Positions 16,877-27,072 are shown, counted from the stretch's first letter. The stretch: DNA of 49,160 nt from Hyphomicrobiales bacterium (GCA_026708545.1 JAPOUT010000120.1:1-49160); one strand, 5' to 3'. Notes: generated from the letters alone by a model not told the origin. Numbers and translations are program-made.

Positions 16877-17572
16877 TTAGCCGCGCTTTCGAACGATTTG
16901 GTAACCGGAGCGCGTGAGATATTTCAACGGCGCGCTAATCCCGCTGAACACGTGAACCATCCGCGTAAAGGGAAAGACCAGGAATATCGTCACGCCCAAA
17001 ACCAAATGCAGTTTGAATACGAACGCTTCACCGACCACAAACGCCGCCGCGTCCCCGCGGAATGTCACGATGTATTGCGCCCAACTCGCCAATGCAACCA
17101 TCGAGGAGCCGTCCATGTGCTGCGCCGAAAAGGGAATCGTCGCCAGTCCCAGTATCAATTGCACATACAGCAGTAACAGAACGAAGATGTCCGAGGGCTT
17201 GCTGGTTGCACGAATGCGCGCGTCAAACAGGCGGCGCCAAATCAGCATGGTCATGCCGACAAAACAAACAATCCCGAAGATGCCGCCCGCAACCATCGCC
17301 AGCAATTGTTTCACGCTCGCGCTCATAAACGGATGATAGACGGCTTCGGGAGTGAGCAATCCGACCAGATGCCCGAAAAACAGCAGGATGATGCCGATGT
17401 GGAACAGATTGTTCCCGAGGCGCATTCCCTTCTTCCGCAGCAACTGGCTCGAATCCGCCTTCCAGGTATATTGGTCGCGGTCGTAACGAAGAATGCTTCC
17501 CACGACAAAAACCGTCAGGCAGATGTAGGGGTAGTAGACAAAGAAAAACTGATGGACAAAATCAACGCTCAT
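16877..17572 (-). CDS. narI: respiratory nitrate reductase gamma subunit, cytochrome b
   Basis: Membrane subunit that oxidises quinol and passes electrons to NarH through two haems b. 231 residues, five membrane segments. The four haem ligands are His58, His68, His189 and His207, matching the spacing in E. coli NarI. The ATG at 17572 overlaps the narJ stop as ATGA. Confidence 0.95.
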   Translation of the reverse strand: MSVDFVHQFFFVYYPYICLTVFVVGSILRYDRDQYTWKADSSQLLRKKGMRLGNNLFHIGIILLFFGHLVGLLTPEAVYHPFMSASVKQLLAMVAGGIFGIVCFVGMTMLIWRRLFDARIRATSKPSDIFVLLLLYVQLILGLATIPFSAQHMDGSSMVALASWAQYIVTFRGDAAAFVVGEAFVFKLHLVLGVTIFLVFPFTRMVHVFSGISAPLKYLTRSGYQIVRKRG

Positions 17573-18264
17573 TGCGACACCTCCAGCCATTTTTCGAACT
17601 CGCGCTTGCTATGGACGAGGCTGTCGCAACTGTTGCACGCCTCCGCCGCCGGATCCCCTCCGAACGCCTCGGCTTCGCGCCACTGCTCGTCCAGTTGCGC
17701 GAACGTCTCGGGATCCCCGGGAGACGCGGCAAGCGCCTCCTTGACGCGCTTGCCGTCCGGCTTTACGGCCGAGAGCTTCTCCAGCGCCGCAAACACGACC
17801 GCATAGGGCGAGTCCGCCTTGCGCAATTTGGCGCCCACCATCGCTATCACGTCTATCGCCTCGCCCAGCAGCGCGCTTGCCTCGGCGAAGGGGCAGCGGG
17901 AGAGATATTCCATGAACAAGGGAAGATAATCCGGCAGCTCGTTGTTGTTGATATACAGGCCTTTGGAGGCATAGGTTTCGCTCAAATCCACCATCGCACT
18001 GCCCCTGTCGCGCGACTCTCCGTGGATGTGCTCAAAAAGATGGAGGCAATGTGCGCGGCCCCTGTCAAAAGTGCCGACATATTCCTCCTGCGCCTCGAGA
18101 AGGTCCCTGCCCTTCTGCTTCGAAAGAAACGAATCAATCGCGTCAATGGATTCCCCGGGAAGCAGCGCCTCCGCGCGCAGAAGATCGACAATCTCGCCGG
18201 ATGCGCGGTAGAGACTCCCTTCCGGATACGTCAGCAACAATCCCAATGCCTTGAAAGTCTGCAT
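17569..18264 (-). CDS. narJ: nitrate reductase assembly chaperone
   Basis: 231-residue NarJ/TorD-type helical chaperone that binds apo-NarG and helps insert the molybdenum cofactor and the FS0 cluster before membrane docking. The family stretch LFEHIHGESRDRGSAMVDL is present. AGGAGGG precedes the ATG. It sits between narH and narI, the standard order. Confidence 0.93.
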   Translation of the reverse strand: MQTFKALGLLLTYPEGSLYRASGEIVDLLRAEALLPGESIDAIDSFLSKQKGRDLLEAQEEYVGTFDRGRAHCLHLFEHIHGESRDRGSAMVDLSETYASKGLYINNNELPDYLPLFMEYLSRCPFAEASALLGEAIDVIAMVGAKLRKADSPYAVVFAALEKLSAVKPDGKRVKEALAASPGDPETFAQLDEQWREAEAFGGDPAAEACNSCDSLVHSKREFEKWLEVSQ

Positions 18265-18276
18265 GGCACGCCCTCC

Positions 18277-19830
18277 TTAATCCGCATGCGGCGTGCGGCC
18301 GCTCATCGTGTTCGGGTGCGTCTTCGCTCCGAACAAGCCGACCTTGCTCGAGCCGCCGGAACATCCGTTGCCGAAACTGAATCCGCACGCCGAACGCGCG
18401 TCAAAGGCGATTTCATTATCGAAGGGAGTGTCACCGGCATATTCGCGGTGGTTGGTGGGAATGACGAAACGGTCCTCATAGTTGGCAATCGCCATGGTGC
18501 GATACATGTCCTCGACCATCGCCTCGTCCAGGCCGACCCTGTCAAGAACGTCGCTTGCATCGGTGCCTTCGACGTTGCGGGCCCGCATGTATTCGCGCAT
18601 CGCCATCATGCGCTCAAGCGCATGTATGACCGGCGCCTCCCTGCCTGCGGTGAGAAGATTGGCAAGATATTTCACGGGGATGCGCAGTTTCCGCACGTCG
18701 GGCAGGACGCCGTCCTTGTCGATTTTGCCCTCGGCGGCGGCGTTTTGGATGGGCGAAAGCGGCGGAATGTACCAAACCATCGGCAGCGTTCGATATTCGG
18801 GATGAAGCGGGAAGGCAACCTTCCACTCCATCGCCATTTTGTAGACCGGCGACGCCTGCGCGGCGGCTATCCAGCTGTCGGGAACGCCGTCTTTTTTGGC
18901 CTGCTCGATGACCTTCTCGTCGAAGGGGTCGAGGAAGATGTCGCACTGCGCCTGATAGAGGTCTTCGGGGTCCTCAACGCTTGCGGCCTGCTTGATGCCG
19001 TCGGCGTCATAGAGCATCACGCCGAGATAGCGAATCCGCCCGACGCAGGTCTCCGAACACACGGTCGGATCGCCGGCCTCAATGCGCGGATAGCAAAAGG
19101 TGCACTTCTCCGACTTTCCCGACTGCCAGTTGAAGTAAATCTTTTTATACGGGCAGCCCGAGACGCACATCCGCCAGCCGCGGCATTTGTCCTGGTCGAT
19201 GAGAACGATGCCGTCCTCCTCGCGTTTGTAAATCGCTCCCGAAGGACACGCCGCCACGCAGCTGGGATTGAGACAGTGCTCGCACAGCCGCGGCAGATAC
19301 ATCATGAAAGTGTTTTCGAACTGCCCGTAGATGTCGGCTTCGACGTCCTTGAAATTATAATCCTCGCGACGCTTCTCGAACTCGCCGCCGAGAATCTCTT
19401 CCCAGTTCGGCCCCCATTCGGGCTTTTCCATGCGCTTGCCGGTTATCACCGAGCGCGCACGCGCGGTCGGCTGCGCCTTTGAATCGGGAGCCTTTTGCAA
19501 GCGGTCGTATTCCATCGTGAACGGTTCGTAGTAATCGTCGATTTCGGGGAGGTCGGGATTGGCGAAAATCTTCGCGAGCAGCCGGAATTTCCCGCCCATC
19601 TTGGGACGTATCTCGCCGTTGGATTTGCGCTCCCATCCGCCGTTCCAAATCTCCTGGTCCTCCCACTTCTTCGGATATCCGACCCCCGGCTTCGTTTCGA
19701 CATTGTTGAACCATGCATATTCGACGCCCTGGCGCGAAGTCCAGACATTCTTGCAGGTCACCGAACAAGTATGGCAGCCAATGCATTTATCCAGGTTTAA
19801 GACCTTTCCTATTTGCGCGCGTATTTTCAT
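18277..19830 (-). CDS. narH: respiratory nitrate reductase beta subunit
   Basis: 517-residue iron-sulfur electron-transfer subunit. The first cluster motif CIGCHTCSVTC starts at residue 16. The CEHCLNPSCVAACPSG and CRGWRMCVSGCPYKK motifs follow, with the tryptophan that makes one centre a 3Fe-4S cluster. The ATG at 19830 shares one base with the narG stop (TGATG), with GGAGG inside the narG end. A GTG one codon earlier is less likely. Confidence 0.95.
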   Translation of the reverse strand: MKIRAQIGKVLNLDKCIGCHTCSVTCKNVWTSRQGVEYAWFNNVETKPGVGYPKKWEDQEIWNGGWERKSNGEIRPKMGGKFRLLAKIFANPDLPEIDDYYEPFTMEYDRLQKAPDSKAQPTARARSVITGKRMEKPEWGPNWEEILGGEFEKRREDYNFKDVEADIYGQFENTFMMYLPRLCEHCLNPSCVAACPSGAIYKREEDGIVLIDQDKCRGWRMCVSGCPYKKIYFNWQSGKSEKCTFCYPRIEAGDPTVCSETCVGRIRYLGVMLYDADGIKQAASVEDPEDLYQAQCDIFLDPFDEKVIEQAKKDGVPDSWIAAAQASPVYKMAMEWKVAFPLHPEYRTLPMVWYIPPLSPIQNAAAEGKIDKDGVLPDVRKLRIPVKYLANLLTAGREAPVIHALERMMAMREYMRARNVEGTDASDVLDRVGLDEAMVEDMYRTMAIANYEDRFVIPTNHREYAGDTPFDNEIAFDARSACGFSFGNGCSGGSSKVGLFGAKTHPNTMSGRTPHAD

Positions 19831-22800
19831 CACGCCACCTCCTCGTGGTTGAGATTGGCTTCGGGTGTTTCAAGCCAATCGATGTTTTCCATTTTTCGCA
19901 CGACGACAAACTCGTCGCGGTTCGATCCGACCGTTCCGTAATAGTTGAAACCATAGGCGAGTTGCGCGTATCCGCCGATCATGTGGGTCGGCTTGACCAC
20001 GGCGCGCGTAACGGAGTTGTGGATGCCGCCGCGCTGCCCGGTGGTTTCGGATCCGGGCGTGTTGATGATTTTTTCCTGCGCGTGATACATCATGCTCATG
20101 CCCTCGGGAACACGCTGGGAGACGACCGCGCGCGCGCAGATGGCCCCGTTGGTGTTGTAAAGCTCGATCCAGTCATTGTCCTCGACGTCGATTTTCCGCG
20201 CGTCAATCTCGCTGATCCAGACGACCGGGCCGCCCCGGTTGAGCGTGAGCATGAGCAGGTTTTCGGAATATGTGCTGTGGATGCCCCATTTTTGATGCGG
20301 CGTTATCCAGTTGAGAACAACCTGCTTCCGGCCCTTGCCATGGGCGTTAATAACCGGCTCGATGGTCTTGGTGTTAACCGGAGGCTTATAGACGCACAGG
20401 GACTCTCCGAAGTCGCGCATCCATTCATGGTCCTGGTAGAATTGCTGCCGGCCGGTAAGGGTCCGCCACGGAATTAACTCGTGAACGTTTGTATAGCCGG
20501 CGTTGTAGGTGACATGCTCGTCCTCAAGGCCGCTCCATGTCGGCGAGGAGATGATTTTGCGCGGTTGCGACTGAAGGTCCCGGAAGCGGATTTTTTCGTG
20601 CTCTTTCGCGCGCGCGAGATGCCGGTGGTCGCGTCCGGTGATTTTGCCGAGCGACTCCCACGCCCGAAGGGCAACCTCCCCGTTGGTCTCGGGCGCGAGC
20701 GACAAGACGACCTCGCTCGCATCAATGTCGGTTTCGATGCGCGGCAGTCCCTTTGCGACGCCCTCTTCGCGCACGGTGCGGTTCAACTCGCCCAAAAAGC
20801 GCACTTCCGTTTCCGTTTTCCATGCGATTCCCTTGCCGCCGTTGCCGATTTTCTCCATCAAGGGCCCCAGTGCCGTGAACTTCGCGTAGGTTTCAGGATA
20901 GTTGCGCGCCACCTCGACCAGCGCGGGCATGGTTTTGCCCGGAATCGCATCGATCTCGCCTTTCTTCCACTCGCGAACATCGAGGGGCTGGGCAAGTTCG
21001 GCGGGAGTGTCATGAAGGATGGGCAGCGCGACCAAATCCGTCTCCGTTCCCAGATGTCCGCCGCACAATTCGGAGAAGCGCTTGGCAATCCCCTTGTAAA
21101 TCTCCCAGTCGCTACGCGACTCCCATGCCGGATCAACCGCCTTGGAGAGCGGATGGATGAAGGGATGCATGTCGGACGTGTTAAGGTCATTCTTCTCGTA
21201 CCAAGTCGCCGAAGGCAGAACGATGTCGGAGTAGACGCAGGTCGTCGACATCCGGAAGTCCAAAGTCACTACGAGATCGAGTTTTCCTTCGGGAGCCTGG
21301 TCGTGCCAGACGACTTCCTTGGGTTTTTTCTCGCTTGCATTTCCGAGTTCCTTGCCGAGAATGCCGTGCGTCGTTCCCAGCAGATGCTTGAGCATGTATT
21401 CGTGCCCTTTGCCCGAAGAGCCCAGCAGGTTCGAACGCCACACGAACAGATTGCGAGGGAAATTGCGCGGGTCGTCCGGATCCTCGCAGGAAAACCGCAA
21501 CGAGCCCTCCTTGAGCCTCTCGACGATATAATCCTTGCTCGGCTTGCCGGCGTCTTGCGCCGCCTTGGTCAATTGAAGAGGATTTTCTTCGAGCTGGGGA
21601 GCCGAGGGAAGCCATCCCATCCGCTCGGAGCGGACATTGCAATCGATGAGGGAATAGTCACGCCACTTTTGCGCGTCGGCCAAGGGAGAGAGAATCTCGT
21701 CGATCTCCAACTTCTCGTAGCGCCACTGGTTGGAATGGTTGTAGAAGAAGCTTGTGGAGTTCATGTGACGCGGCGGGCGGTTCCAGTCGAGGGCGAAGGC
21801 CAGGGGAAGCCATCCGGTCTGGGGACGGAGCTTTTCCTGTCCGACATAGTGCGACCACCCTCCCCCGGACTTTCCCACGCAGCCGCACATCATGAGCATG
21901 TTGATGATGCCGCGGTAGATCATGTCCATGTGGTACCAATGGTTGATGGCCGCGCCGAGAATGACCATCGAGCGCCCTTTCGTTTTGTCGGCGTTGTCGG
22001 CAAACTCCCGCGCGATGCGGGTGACCGTCCCGGCGGGAATGCCGGTGATTTTTTCCTGCCATGCGGGCGTGTAGGGAATGTCGTCCTCGAAGGAGGCCGC
22101 GACATTGCCGCCGCCGAGCCCCCTGTCGATGCCGTAGTTTGCAACCGTGAGATCGAAGACGCTCGCGGCGAGAACTTCCCTGCCGTCTTTGAGCCGGACG
22201 CGCTTGGCGGGAACGTTGCGCTCGAGGATGCCGGGATGATCGGTGTGCGCGAAAATGGGCTGGTCGTTTTCAAGGTTGCCGAAGTAGGGAAAACCCACCG
22301 ATACGACCGCATCCGAATCCTTGATGAAGGAAAGCTGCGGGGAAATGTCGGAGCCGTCGGCGACGTTTTTGGATTCGAGATTCCAGCGTGCACTTTCGTC
22401 CCAGCGCGAACCTATCGTTCCGAACGGCACGGCCACTTTTCCGGCGTTGGCATCGAACAGGACTGGCTTCCAGTCGGAATTTTTTTCCTCTCCCAGCGCG
22501 CCTTCGAAGTCACTGGCCCGAAGCGTTCGCCCCGCCGCGTAGGATTCGCCGCGCTCTTCGAGCATCACGAGAAACGGCATGTCGGTGTAGGTCTGGCAAT
22601 ATTCGCGGAAGTAATCGCTCTTGTCGGCGAGATGGAACTCGCGCAAAATCACATGGCCCATCGCCATCGCAAGGGCGGAGTCGGTTCCCTGCCGAACGGC
22701 GAGCCAATTGTCGCAGAGTTTCGCGACTTCGCTGTAATCCGGCGTTACGGCCACGGTCTTGGTTCCGTTATAGCGCGCCTCGGTGAAGAAATGCGCATCG

Positions 22801-23591
22801 GGCGTCCGCGTCTGCGGCACGTTCGATCCCCATGCTATGATGTAGGAGGAGTTGTACCAGTCCGCACTTTCGGGAACGTCCGTCTGCTCGCCCCATGTTT
22901 GCGGCGACGACGGCGGCAGGTCGCAATACCAGTCATAAAAGCTCATGCATGTTCCGCCGATCAGCGAGAGATACCGGCTTCCCGCGGCGTAGGAGACCAT
23001 CGACATCGCGGGGATGGGCGAGAAACCGATGATGCGGTCGGGGCCGAAAACCTTGGCGGTGTAGATGTTCGCGGAAGCGATAATCTCGTTGACCTCGTCC
23101 CAGTTGGCGCGAACCATCCCGCCAAGACCGCGGGCACGCTTGTATTCATTCGCCTTGACGGGATCGGCCATGATGCTCTCCCATGCGTCCACGGGATCGG
23201 AATGCTCCTGCCTGGCGGCGCGCCAGAGCCGCAGGAGCTTTGAGCGAATCATGGGGTATTTCAGCCGTGCGGCGGAGTAGAGATACCAGCTGTAGCTTGC
23301 GCCCCGGGAGCATCCCCGGGGTTCGTGGTTGGGAAGGTCGGGACGGGTGCGGGGATAGTCGGTATATTGCGTCTCCCAGGTGACCAGCCCGTTTTTCACA
23401 TAGATTTTCCAACTGCACGCGCCGGTGCAATTAACCCCGTGCGTTGAACGCACGACCTTGTCATGGGCCCAGCGTCCCCGATAAGACTGCTCCCAATCGC
23501 GGTTTTCCCGCGTCGTGATTCCATGCCCTTCGGAGAATTTTTCCGGGGACTTTTCGGTGAAAAACGTGAGGGCGTCGATGAAATGGCTCAT
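19830..23591 (-). CDS. narG: respiratory nitrate reductase alpha subunit, Mo-bisMGD
   Basis: 1253-residue catalytic subunit reducing nitrate to nitrite on the cytoplasmic side of the inner membrane. The FS0 cluster ligands are His51, Cys55, Cys59 and Cys94. The molybdenum-coordinating aspartate lies in FYDWYCD (218-224). Sequence is close to E. coli NarG along its whole length with no break. It has no twin-arginine signal, as expected for a membrane-bound Nar. Confidence 0.97.
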   Translation of the reverse strand: MSHFIDALTFFTEKSPEKFSEGHGITTRENRDWEQSYRGRWAHDKVVRSTHGVNCTGACSWKIYVKNGLVTWETQYTDYPRTRPDLPNHEPRGCSRGASYSWYLYSAARLKYPMIRSKLLRLWRAARQEHSDPVDAWESIMADPVKANEYKRARGLGGMVRANWDEVNEIIASANIYTAKVFGPDRIIGFSPIPAMSMVSYAAGSRYLSLIGGTCMSFYDWYCDLPPSSPQTWGEQTDVPESADWYNSSYIIAWGSNVPQTRTPDAHFFTEARYNGTKTVAVTPDYSEVAKLCDNWLAVRQGTDSALAMAMGHVILREFHLADKSDYFREYCQTYTDMPFLVMLEERGESYAAGRTLRASDFEGALGEEKNSDWKPVLFDANAGKVAVPFGTIGSRWDESARWNLESKNVADGSDISPQLSFIKDSDAVVSVGFPYFGNLENDQPIFAHTDHPGILERNVPAKRVRLKDGREVLAASVFDLTVANYGIDRGLGGGNVAASFEDDIPYTPAWQEKITGIPAGTVTRIAREFADNADKTKGRSMVILGAAINHWYHMDMIYRGIINMLMMCGCVGKSGGGWSHYVGQEKLRPQTGWLPLAFALDWNRPPRHMNSTSFFYNHSNQWRYEKLEIDEILSPLADAQKWRDYSLIDCNVRSERMGWLPSAPQLEENPLQLTKAAQDAGKPSKDYIVERLKEGSLRFSCEDPDDPRNFPRNLFVWRSNLLGSSGKGHEYMLKHLLGTTHGILGKELGNASEKKPKEVVWHDQAPEGKLDLVVTLDFRMSTTCVYSDIVLPSATWYEKNDLNTSDMHPFIHPLSKAVDPAWESRSDWEIYKGIAKRFSELCGGHLGTETDLVALPILHDTPAELAQPLDVREWKKGEIDAIPGKTMPALVEVARNYPETYAKFTALGPLMEKIGNGGKGIAWKTETEVRFLGELNRTVREEGVAKGLPRIETDIDASEVVLSLAPETNGEVALRAWESLGKITGRDHRHLARAKEHEKIRFRDLQSQPRKIISSPTWSGLEDEHVTYNAGYTNVHELIPWRTLTGRQQFYQDHEWMRDFGESLCVYKPPVNTKTIEPVINAHGKGRKQVVLNWITPHQKWGIHSTYSENLLMLTLNRGGPVVWISEIDARKIDVEDNDWIELYNTNGAICARAVVSQRVPEGMSMMYHAQEKIINTPGSETTGQRGGIHNSVTRAVVKPTHMIGGYAQLAYGFNYYGTVGSNRDEFVVVRKMENIDWLETPEANLNHEEVA

Positions 23592-23612
23592 GGGGAGACC
23601 TTTTTGTTTTGA

Positions 23613-25226
23613 TTACGGGTTTTTGACATATGCATCCTTGCGCAGATAGAACCACCAATTGATGGCAATGCACACGGCGTAGAACGCCGCGAATCCGTAG
23701 AGTGCGATTTCGGGGGTTGTCGCCTTGATTTGCTCGCCGAAAATCTGGGGAATGATGAAGGCGCCGTAGGCCGCAACGGCCGAGGTCCATCCGAGCACGG
23801 GACCGGCCTGTTCTTTGTCGAAGACTACGGCGATGGTGCGAAAGGTTGAGCCGTTTCCAATTCCGGTTGCGGCGAAGAGAATGAGGAAGAGAAAGAGGAA
23901 CGGATAAAAATAAACTTCCGGGTTCGGCGAAGAGTAGGCCGCTTTCATGAAATATGCGACGCCGAGCGCGCTTGCAACCATCACGACGGAAATAATCTGG
24001 GTGACTTTCGCGCCGCCTATTTTGTCGGCGATGCGTCCGCCGATGGGACGGATGAGCGCACCGATGAAAGGACCCATCCATGCGAAGGTGAGGGCCGAGG
24101 GACCGTTGGGATTGACGGTGTCGTGGGTAAGCACGCCGTCCACCATGACATGCTGGAATCCGAACACGACCTTAATCGACAGCGCAAGGGCGGCGGAGTA
24201 TCCGATGAACGAACCGAAAGTCATGGTGTAGATGACGGTCATCGCCCAAGTGTGCTTGTTGGAGAAGATTTTGTACTGCCGCTTGATGCCTTCCTTGTAG
24301 TCGGCTCCGAGCGGAAGGAGTTTCAAGGCGAAAACGGTCGCGGCGATGACGACCGGCAGCACGATCCACTTGCTGAGTTCGATTCCCAGCCCGTTGGCCT
24401 GTTCGGGAAGCATGAGATAAAGCCCCAGCGCCGCAATCACCAGCCCGATTGCCAGCATCACCAGAATCTTCCAAAATGCGCCCGCGGTCGAGCCGATGTG
24501 GGGAGAGACATGTTCGTCGATGATGTTGTTCATGCCCAGCCAGGCGGCGATGGCGAGGGGAATGAGAAAGCACAGCCAGATATACGCGGCGTTGTGAATC
24601 CATGTCTGCGAACCCGCTTCGATTTTACCGATCAGGGTGCCGGAGGTGTTTTGCAGAATCATGGCTTCGCCGCCGAAGATGGCGGCGGTCATCGCGAGAG
24701 GCACGAGTATTTGCATGGTTGTCACGCCGAAGTTCCCCAGTCCGGCGTTCATTCCGAGCGCATATCCCTGGATGCGCTTGGGAAAGAAGAAACTGATGTT
24801 CGACATGGAGGATGCGAAATTGCCTCCGCCGAATCCCGAGAGCAGGGCAAGCAGTTGGAAATGCCAGAGCGGCGTCTCGGGATTTTGCAGCGCAATTCCG
24901 GTTCCCAGCGCCGGAAGTATCAGAAGCGAGACGGTTAGAAACGTCGTGTTGCGTCCGCCGGCGAGACGGATGAAGAAAGAGTTGGGAATGCGAAGCGTCG
25001 CTCCCGAGAGTCCGGCGATGGCGGCGAGCGTGAAGAGTTCCGGCTGGGTGAACGGAAAGCCGAGATTGAGCATCTGGACGGTGACAATTCCCCAATAAAG
25101 CCAGACGGCGAACCCGCACAGAAGGCTCGGGATGGAGATCCACAGGTTCCGGTTGGCGGTCGCCTTGCCGTAAGAATCCCACTGTTGCTGGTCTTCGGGA
25201 TTCCAACCTTTGAGATCTTTTGCCAT
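23613..25226 (-). CDS. narK: nitrate/nitrite transporter, NarK2-type MFS
   Basis: 537 residues, twelve predicted membrane segments, with the nitrate signature GGGNFASSMSNISFFFPK and GYALGMNAGLGN. This longer type generally exchanges nitrate for nitrite. It lies between the NarK1-type gene and narG in the same direction (9- and 21-base gaps), so import, reduction and nitrite export would be coexpressed. Confidence 0.9.
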   Translation of the reverse strand: MAKDLKGWNPEDQQQWDSYGKATANRNLWISIPSLLCGFAVWLYWGIVTVQMLNLGFPFTQPELFTLAAIAGLSGATLRIPNSFFIRLAGGRNTTFLTVSLLILPALGTGIALQNPETPLWHFQLLALLSGFGGGNFASSMSNISFFFPKRIQGYALGMNAGLGNFGVTTMQILVPLAMTAAIFGGEAMILQNTSGTLIGKIEAGSQTWIHNAAYIWLCFLIPLAIAAWLGMNNIIDEHVSPHIGSTAGAFWKILVMLAIGLVIAALGLYLMLPEQANGLGIELSKWIVLPVVIAATVFALKLLPLGADYKEGIKRQYKIFSNKHTWAMTVIYTMTFGSFIGYSAALALSIKVVFGFQHVMVDGVLTHDTVNPNGPSALTFAWMGPFIGALIRPIGGRIADKIGGAKVTQIISVVMVASALGVAYFMKAAYSSPNPEVYFYPFLFLFLILFAATGIGNGSTFRTIAVVFDKEQAGPVLGWTSAVAAYGAFIIPQIFGEQIKATTPEIALYGFAAFYAVCIAINWWFYLRKDAYVKNP

Positions 25227-25235
25227 CGTTCGTCC

Positions 25236-26558
25236 TTAGTTTGTCCTTGCGGTGTCGTTGTCGCCGGCTGCGAGTTCGGGGAGGTATTTGGGACCGCGCA
25301 GGGCCGGATGCTTGCTGCGCTCCATGTGGCGGATGGCGAAGTGCATCCATGTGAGTGCAACGGCGATGATTCCGGTAAGCAGCATGAAACAACTCGTCCA
25401 AACGCCGATGATATCGTTCATCACGCCAAAGCAAATGGGGAGCACGAAGCCTCCCAGTCCGCCGACCAGTCCGACAATTCCACCCACCGAACCGACATGC
25501 CGGGGATAGTAAATGGGAATGTGTTTATAGACGGCCGCCTTGCCGAGCGACATGAAGAACCCGAGAATGACGGTCAGGCAGACGAACAGCCAGAGAGGAA
25601 TGGTTATATTGAATCTGATGTCGCCTTCGACCCCCTTAACGATGTAATCGGTTGCGGGATAAGAGAGGATGAAGGTGCAGATGACGCTCGCAATGAAGGT
25701 CCAATACATGACGGCGCGCGCGCCGTATTTGTCGGAGAGCCATCCGCCGAGGGCGCGAAAAATGCTTCCGGGCAACGCGTAACATGCGGCGAGCAGCCCG
25801 GCGGTTTTGATATCAAGATCGTAGACGCCGATGTAATAACGCGGCAACCAGAGCGCGAGCGCAACGAACGCGCCGAACACGAAAAAGTAGTAGAGGGAAA
25901 ACCGCCAGATTTGAAGATTCTTGAGGGGCTCGAGCTGCTCGAGAAAGGACGCATGCTTCACGCCCCGCTCCCTGCGCTCCTGCAGCGCAAGATCGTTTTG
26001 CGTCGTGAGATAGAAAACAACGGCGGAAAGCGCCATGACGGCGGCGTAAATCTGGGCAACTCCCTGCCATTGATCGTTCATCGCGACAAGCAGGATCGGC
26101 GCGCCGAAATTCGTGACAGCGGCGCCGACATTTCCAACGCCGAAGATTCCCAAGGCGGTTCCCTGCCTTTCTTTCGGATACCAGGTGGAGACATATTGAA
26201 TCCCCACGGCGAAACTTCCTCCCGCAAGCCCGACGCCGAGGGCCGCAAGCAGAAACATCGGATACGAGGATACGGTCGTGAGCAGAAAGGTCGCGAGGGC
26301 GGTTGCGAGCATTTGAATGGTCAGGATGAGTCGTCCGCCATACTGGTCCGCCCAGACGCCGAGGAAGATTCGGCTGAGCGATCCCGTGAGGATGGGAGTC
26401 GCAACGAGAATCCCGAACTGCGTGTCGTTCAGGCCAAGTTCGGCTTTGATTTTGATTCCGATGATTGAGAAAATCGTCCAAACGGCGAAGCACACCGTAA
26501 AGGCGAGTGTGCTCGCGGTTAGCGCTCGTGTCTGTTGCGCCGATGTTGCCTCTTTCAT
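25236..26558 (-). CDS. nitrate transporter, NarK1-type MFS
   Basis: 440 residues, twelve membrane segments, signature GLAGGSFAVGIQYVSTWYPKERQG. NarK1 types are proton-nitrate symporters that start nitrate respiration. In Paracoccus the NarK1 and NarK2 types are fused; here they are separate adjacent genes. It is the first gene of the nar cluster; GGGAGGGACC precedes the ATG. Confidence 0.9.
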   Translation of the reverse strand: MKEATSAQQTRALTASTLAFTVCFAVWTIFSIIGIKIKAELGLNDTQFGILVATPILTGSLSRIFLGVWADQYGGRLILTIQMLATALATFLLTTVSSYPMFLLAALGVGLAGGSFAVGIQYVSTWYPKERQGTALGIFGVGNVGAAVTNFGAPILLVAMNDQWQGVAQIYAAVMALSAVVFYLTTQNDLALQERRERGVKHASFLEQLEPLKNLQIWRFSLYYFFVFGAFVALALWLPRYYIGVYDLDIKTAGLLAACYALPGSIFRALGGWLSDKYGARAVMYWTFIASVICTFILSYPATDYIVKGVEGDIRFNITIPLWLFVCLTVILGFFMSLGKAAVYKHIPIYYPRHVGSVGGIVGLVGGLGGFVLPICFGVMNDIIGVWTSCFMLLTGIIAVALTWMHFAIRHMERSKHPALRGPKYLPELAAGDNDTARTN

Positions 26559-26593
26559 GGTCCCTCCCTTACTACAATGATACGAATGCCCTC

Positions 26594-26624
26594 ATGTTAA
26601 CACGAAACCGTCCGGGCGAGTCAA
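26594..26624 (-). promoter_or_regulatory. possible nar operon promoter
   Basis: On the minus strand TTGACT (26624-26619) and TAACAT (26599-26594) are 19 bases apart, 36 bases before the narK1 ATG. The long spacer suggests activator dependence. I found no convincing FNR/DNR palindrome (TTGAT-N4-ATCAA) nearby, only an isolated half-site at about 26640-26646. Confidence 0.3.
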
Positions 26625-26732
26625 ACAATTTTCAGAAGTTTGATTAGAACTTTTCCAAACGAGAGGTTTGCCATTCGAAAGACAGTGCGAGGCGCTCGGC
26701 CTTTTATCGGAATTTTTCAGGCGTCTATCAAA

Positions 26733-26752
26733 ACATTTCACCGGTGAAATGT
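26733..26752. terminator. 20-bp perfect palindrome, hairpin or operator
   Basis: ACATTTCACCGGTGAAATGT is self-complementary over all 20 bases. In a transcript of the HicB-like gene it would fold and be followed by TTTT, so it may be that gene's terminator. A 15-base A run (26764-26778) separates the two. It could equally be an operator about 175 bases upstream of narK1. Confidence 0.4.
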
Positions 26753-26787
26753 CGGGCGTCCGCAAAAAAAAAAAAAAAGGCGAGCAG

Positions 26788-27072
26788 TTAGGCGGTCAAC
26801 TGCCTTGCCTCAATTGGCGCTTCCAAGAACTTCTCGTGGGCCAACACTTCACCCTCTTCCCACATCCCGAGGAATTTATCCGGAGCGGGAGATATGGTTC
26901 CCATGTGCGGGAGTTCCAGGTATATTGTCGCGTTCAGGCGCTTGAACAGTTCTTTCAAATCCCTCCCCTGCACGCAGATGTCTTTTTCCAGACACTGAGC
27001 GACGAACATTTTTGCATTTTCGAGTCCTTCTTCGAAGACAATGACACGCAAAACATCGATTTTCCGCTTCAT
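26788..27072 (-). CDS. HicB-like small protein, no HicA partner
   Basis: 94 residues with the HicB-type pattern MFVAQCLEKDICVQGRDLKELFKRL, followed by a short tail found in a family of orphan alphaproteobacterial homologues (SPAPDKFLGMWEEG). HicB antitoxins normally pair with a HicA mRNA interferase of about 60-80 residues. I see no HicA frame on either side. Likely a repurposed domain; function unknown. Confidence 0.55.
   Translation of the reverse strand: MKRKIDVLRVIVFEEGLENAKMFVAQCLEKDICVQGRDLKELFKRLNATIYLELPHMGTISPAPDKFLGMWEEGEVLAHEKFLEAPIEARQLTA

Noticed and set aside
17572-23243. Very long open frames on the plus strand opposite narGHJ (up to about 920 codons)
   Set aside because: They mirror strongly conserved, functional nar genes; their protein sequence has no family pattern. 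They come from the high third-position GC of the real genes.
26559-26787. FNR/DNR binding site upstream of narK1
   Set aside because: Only one half-site matches; the other five bases do not.
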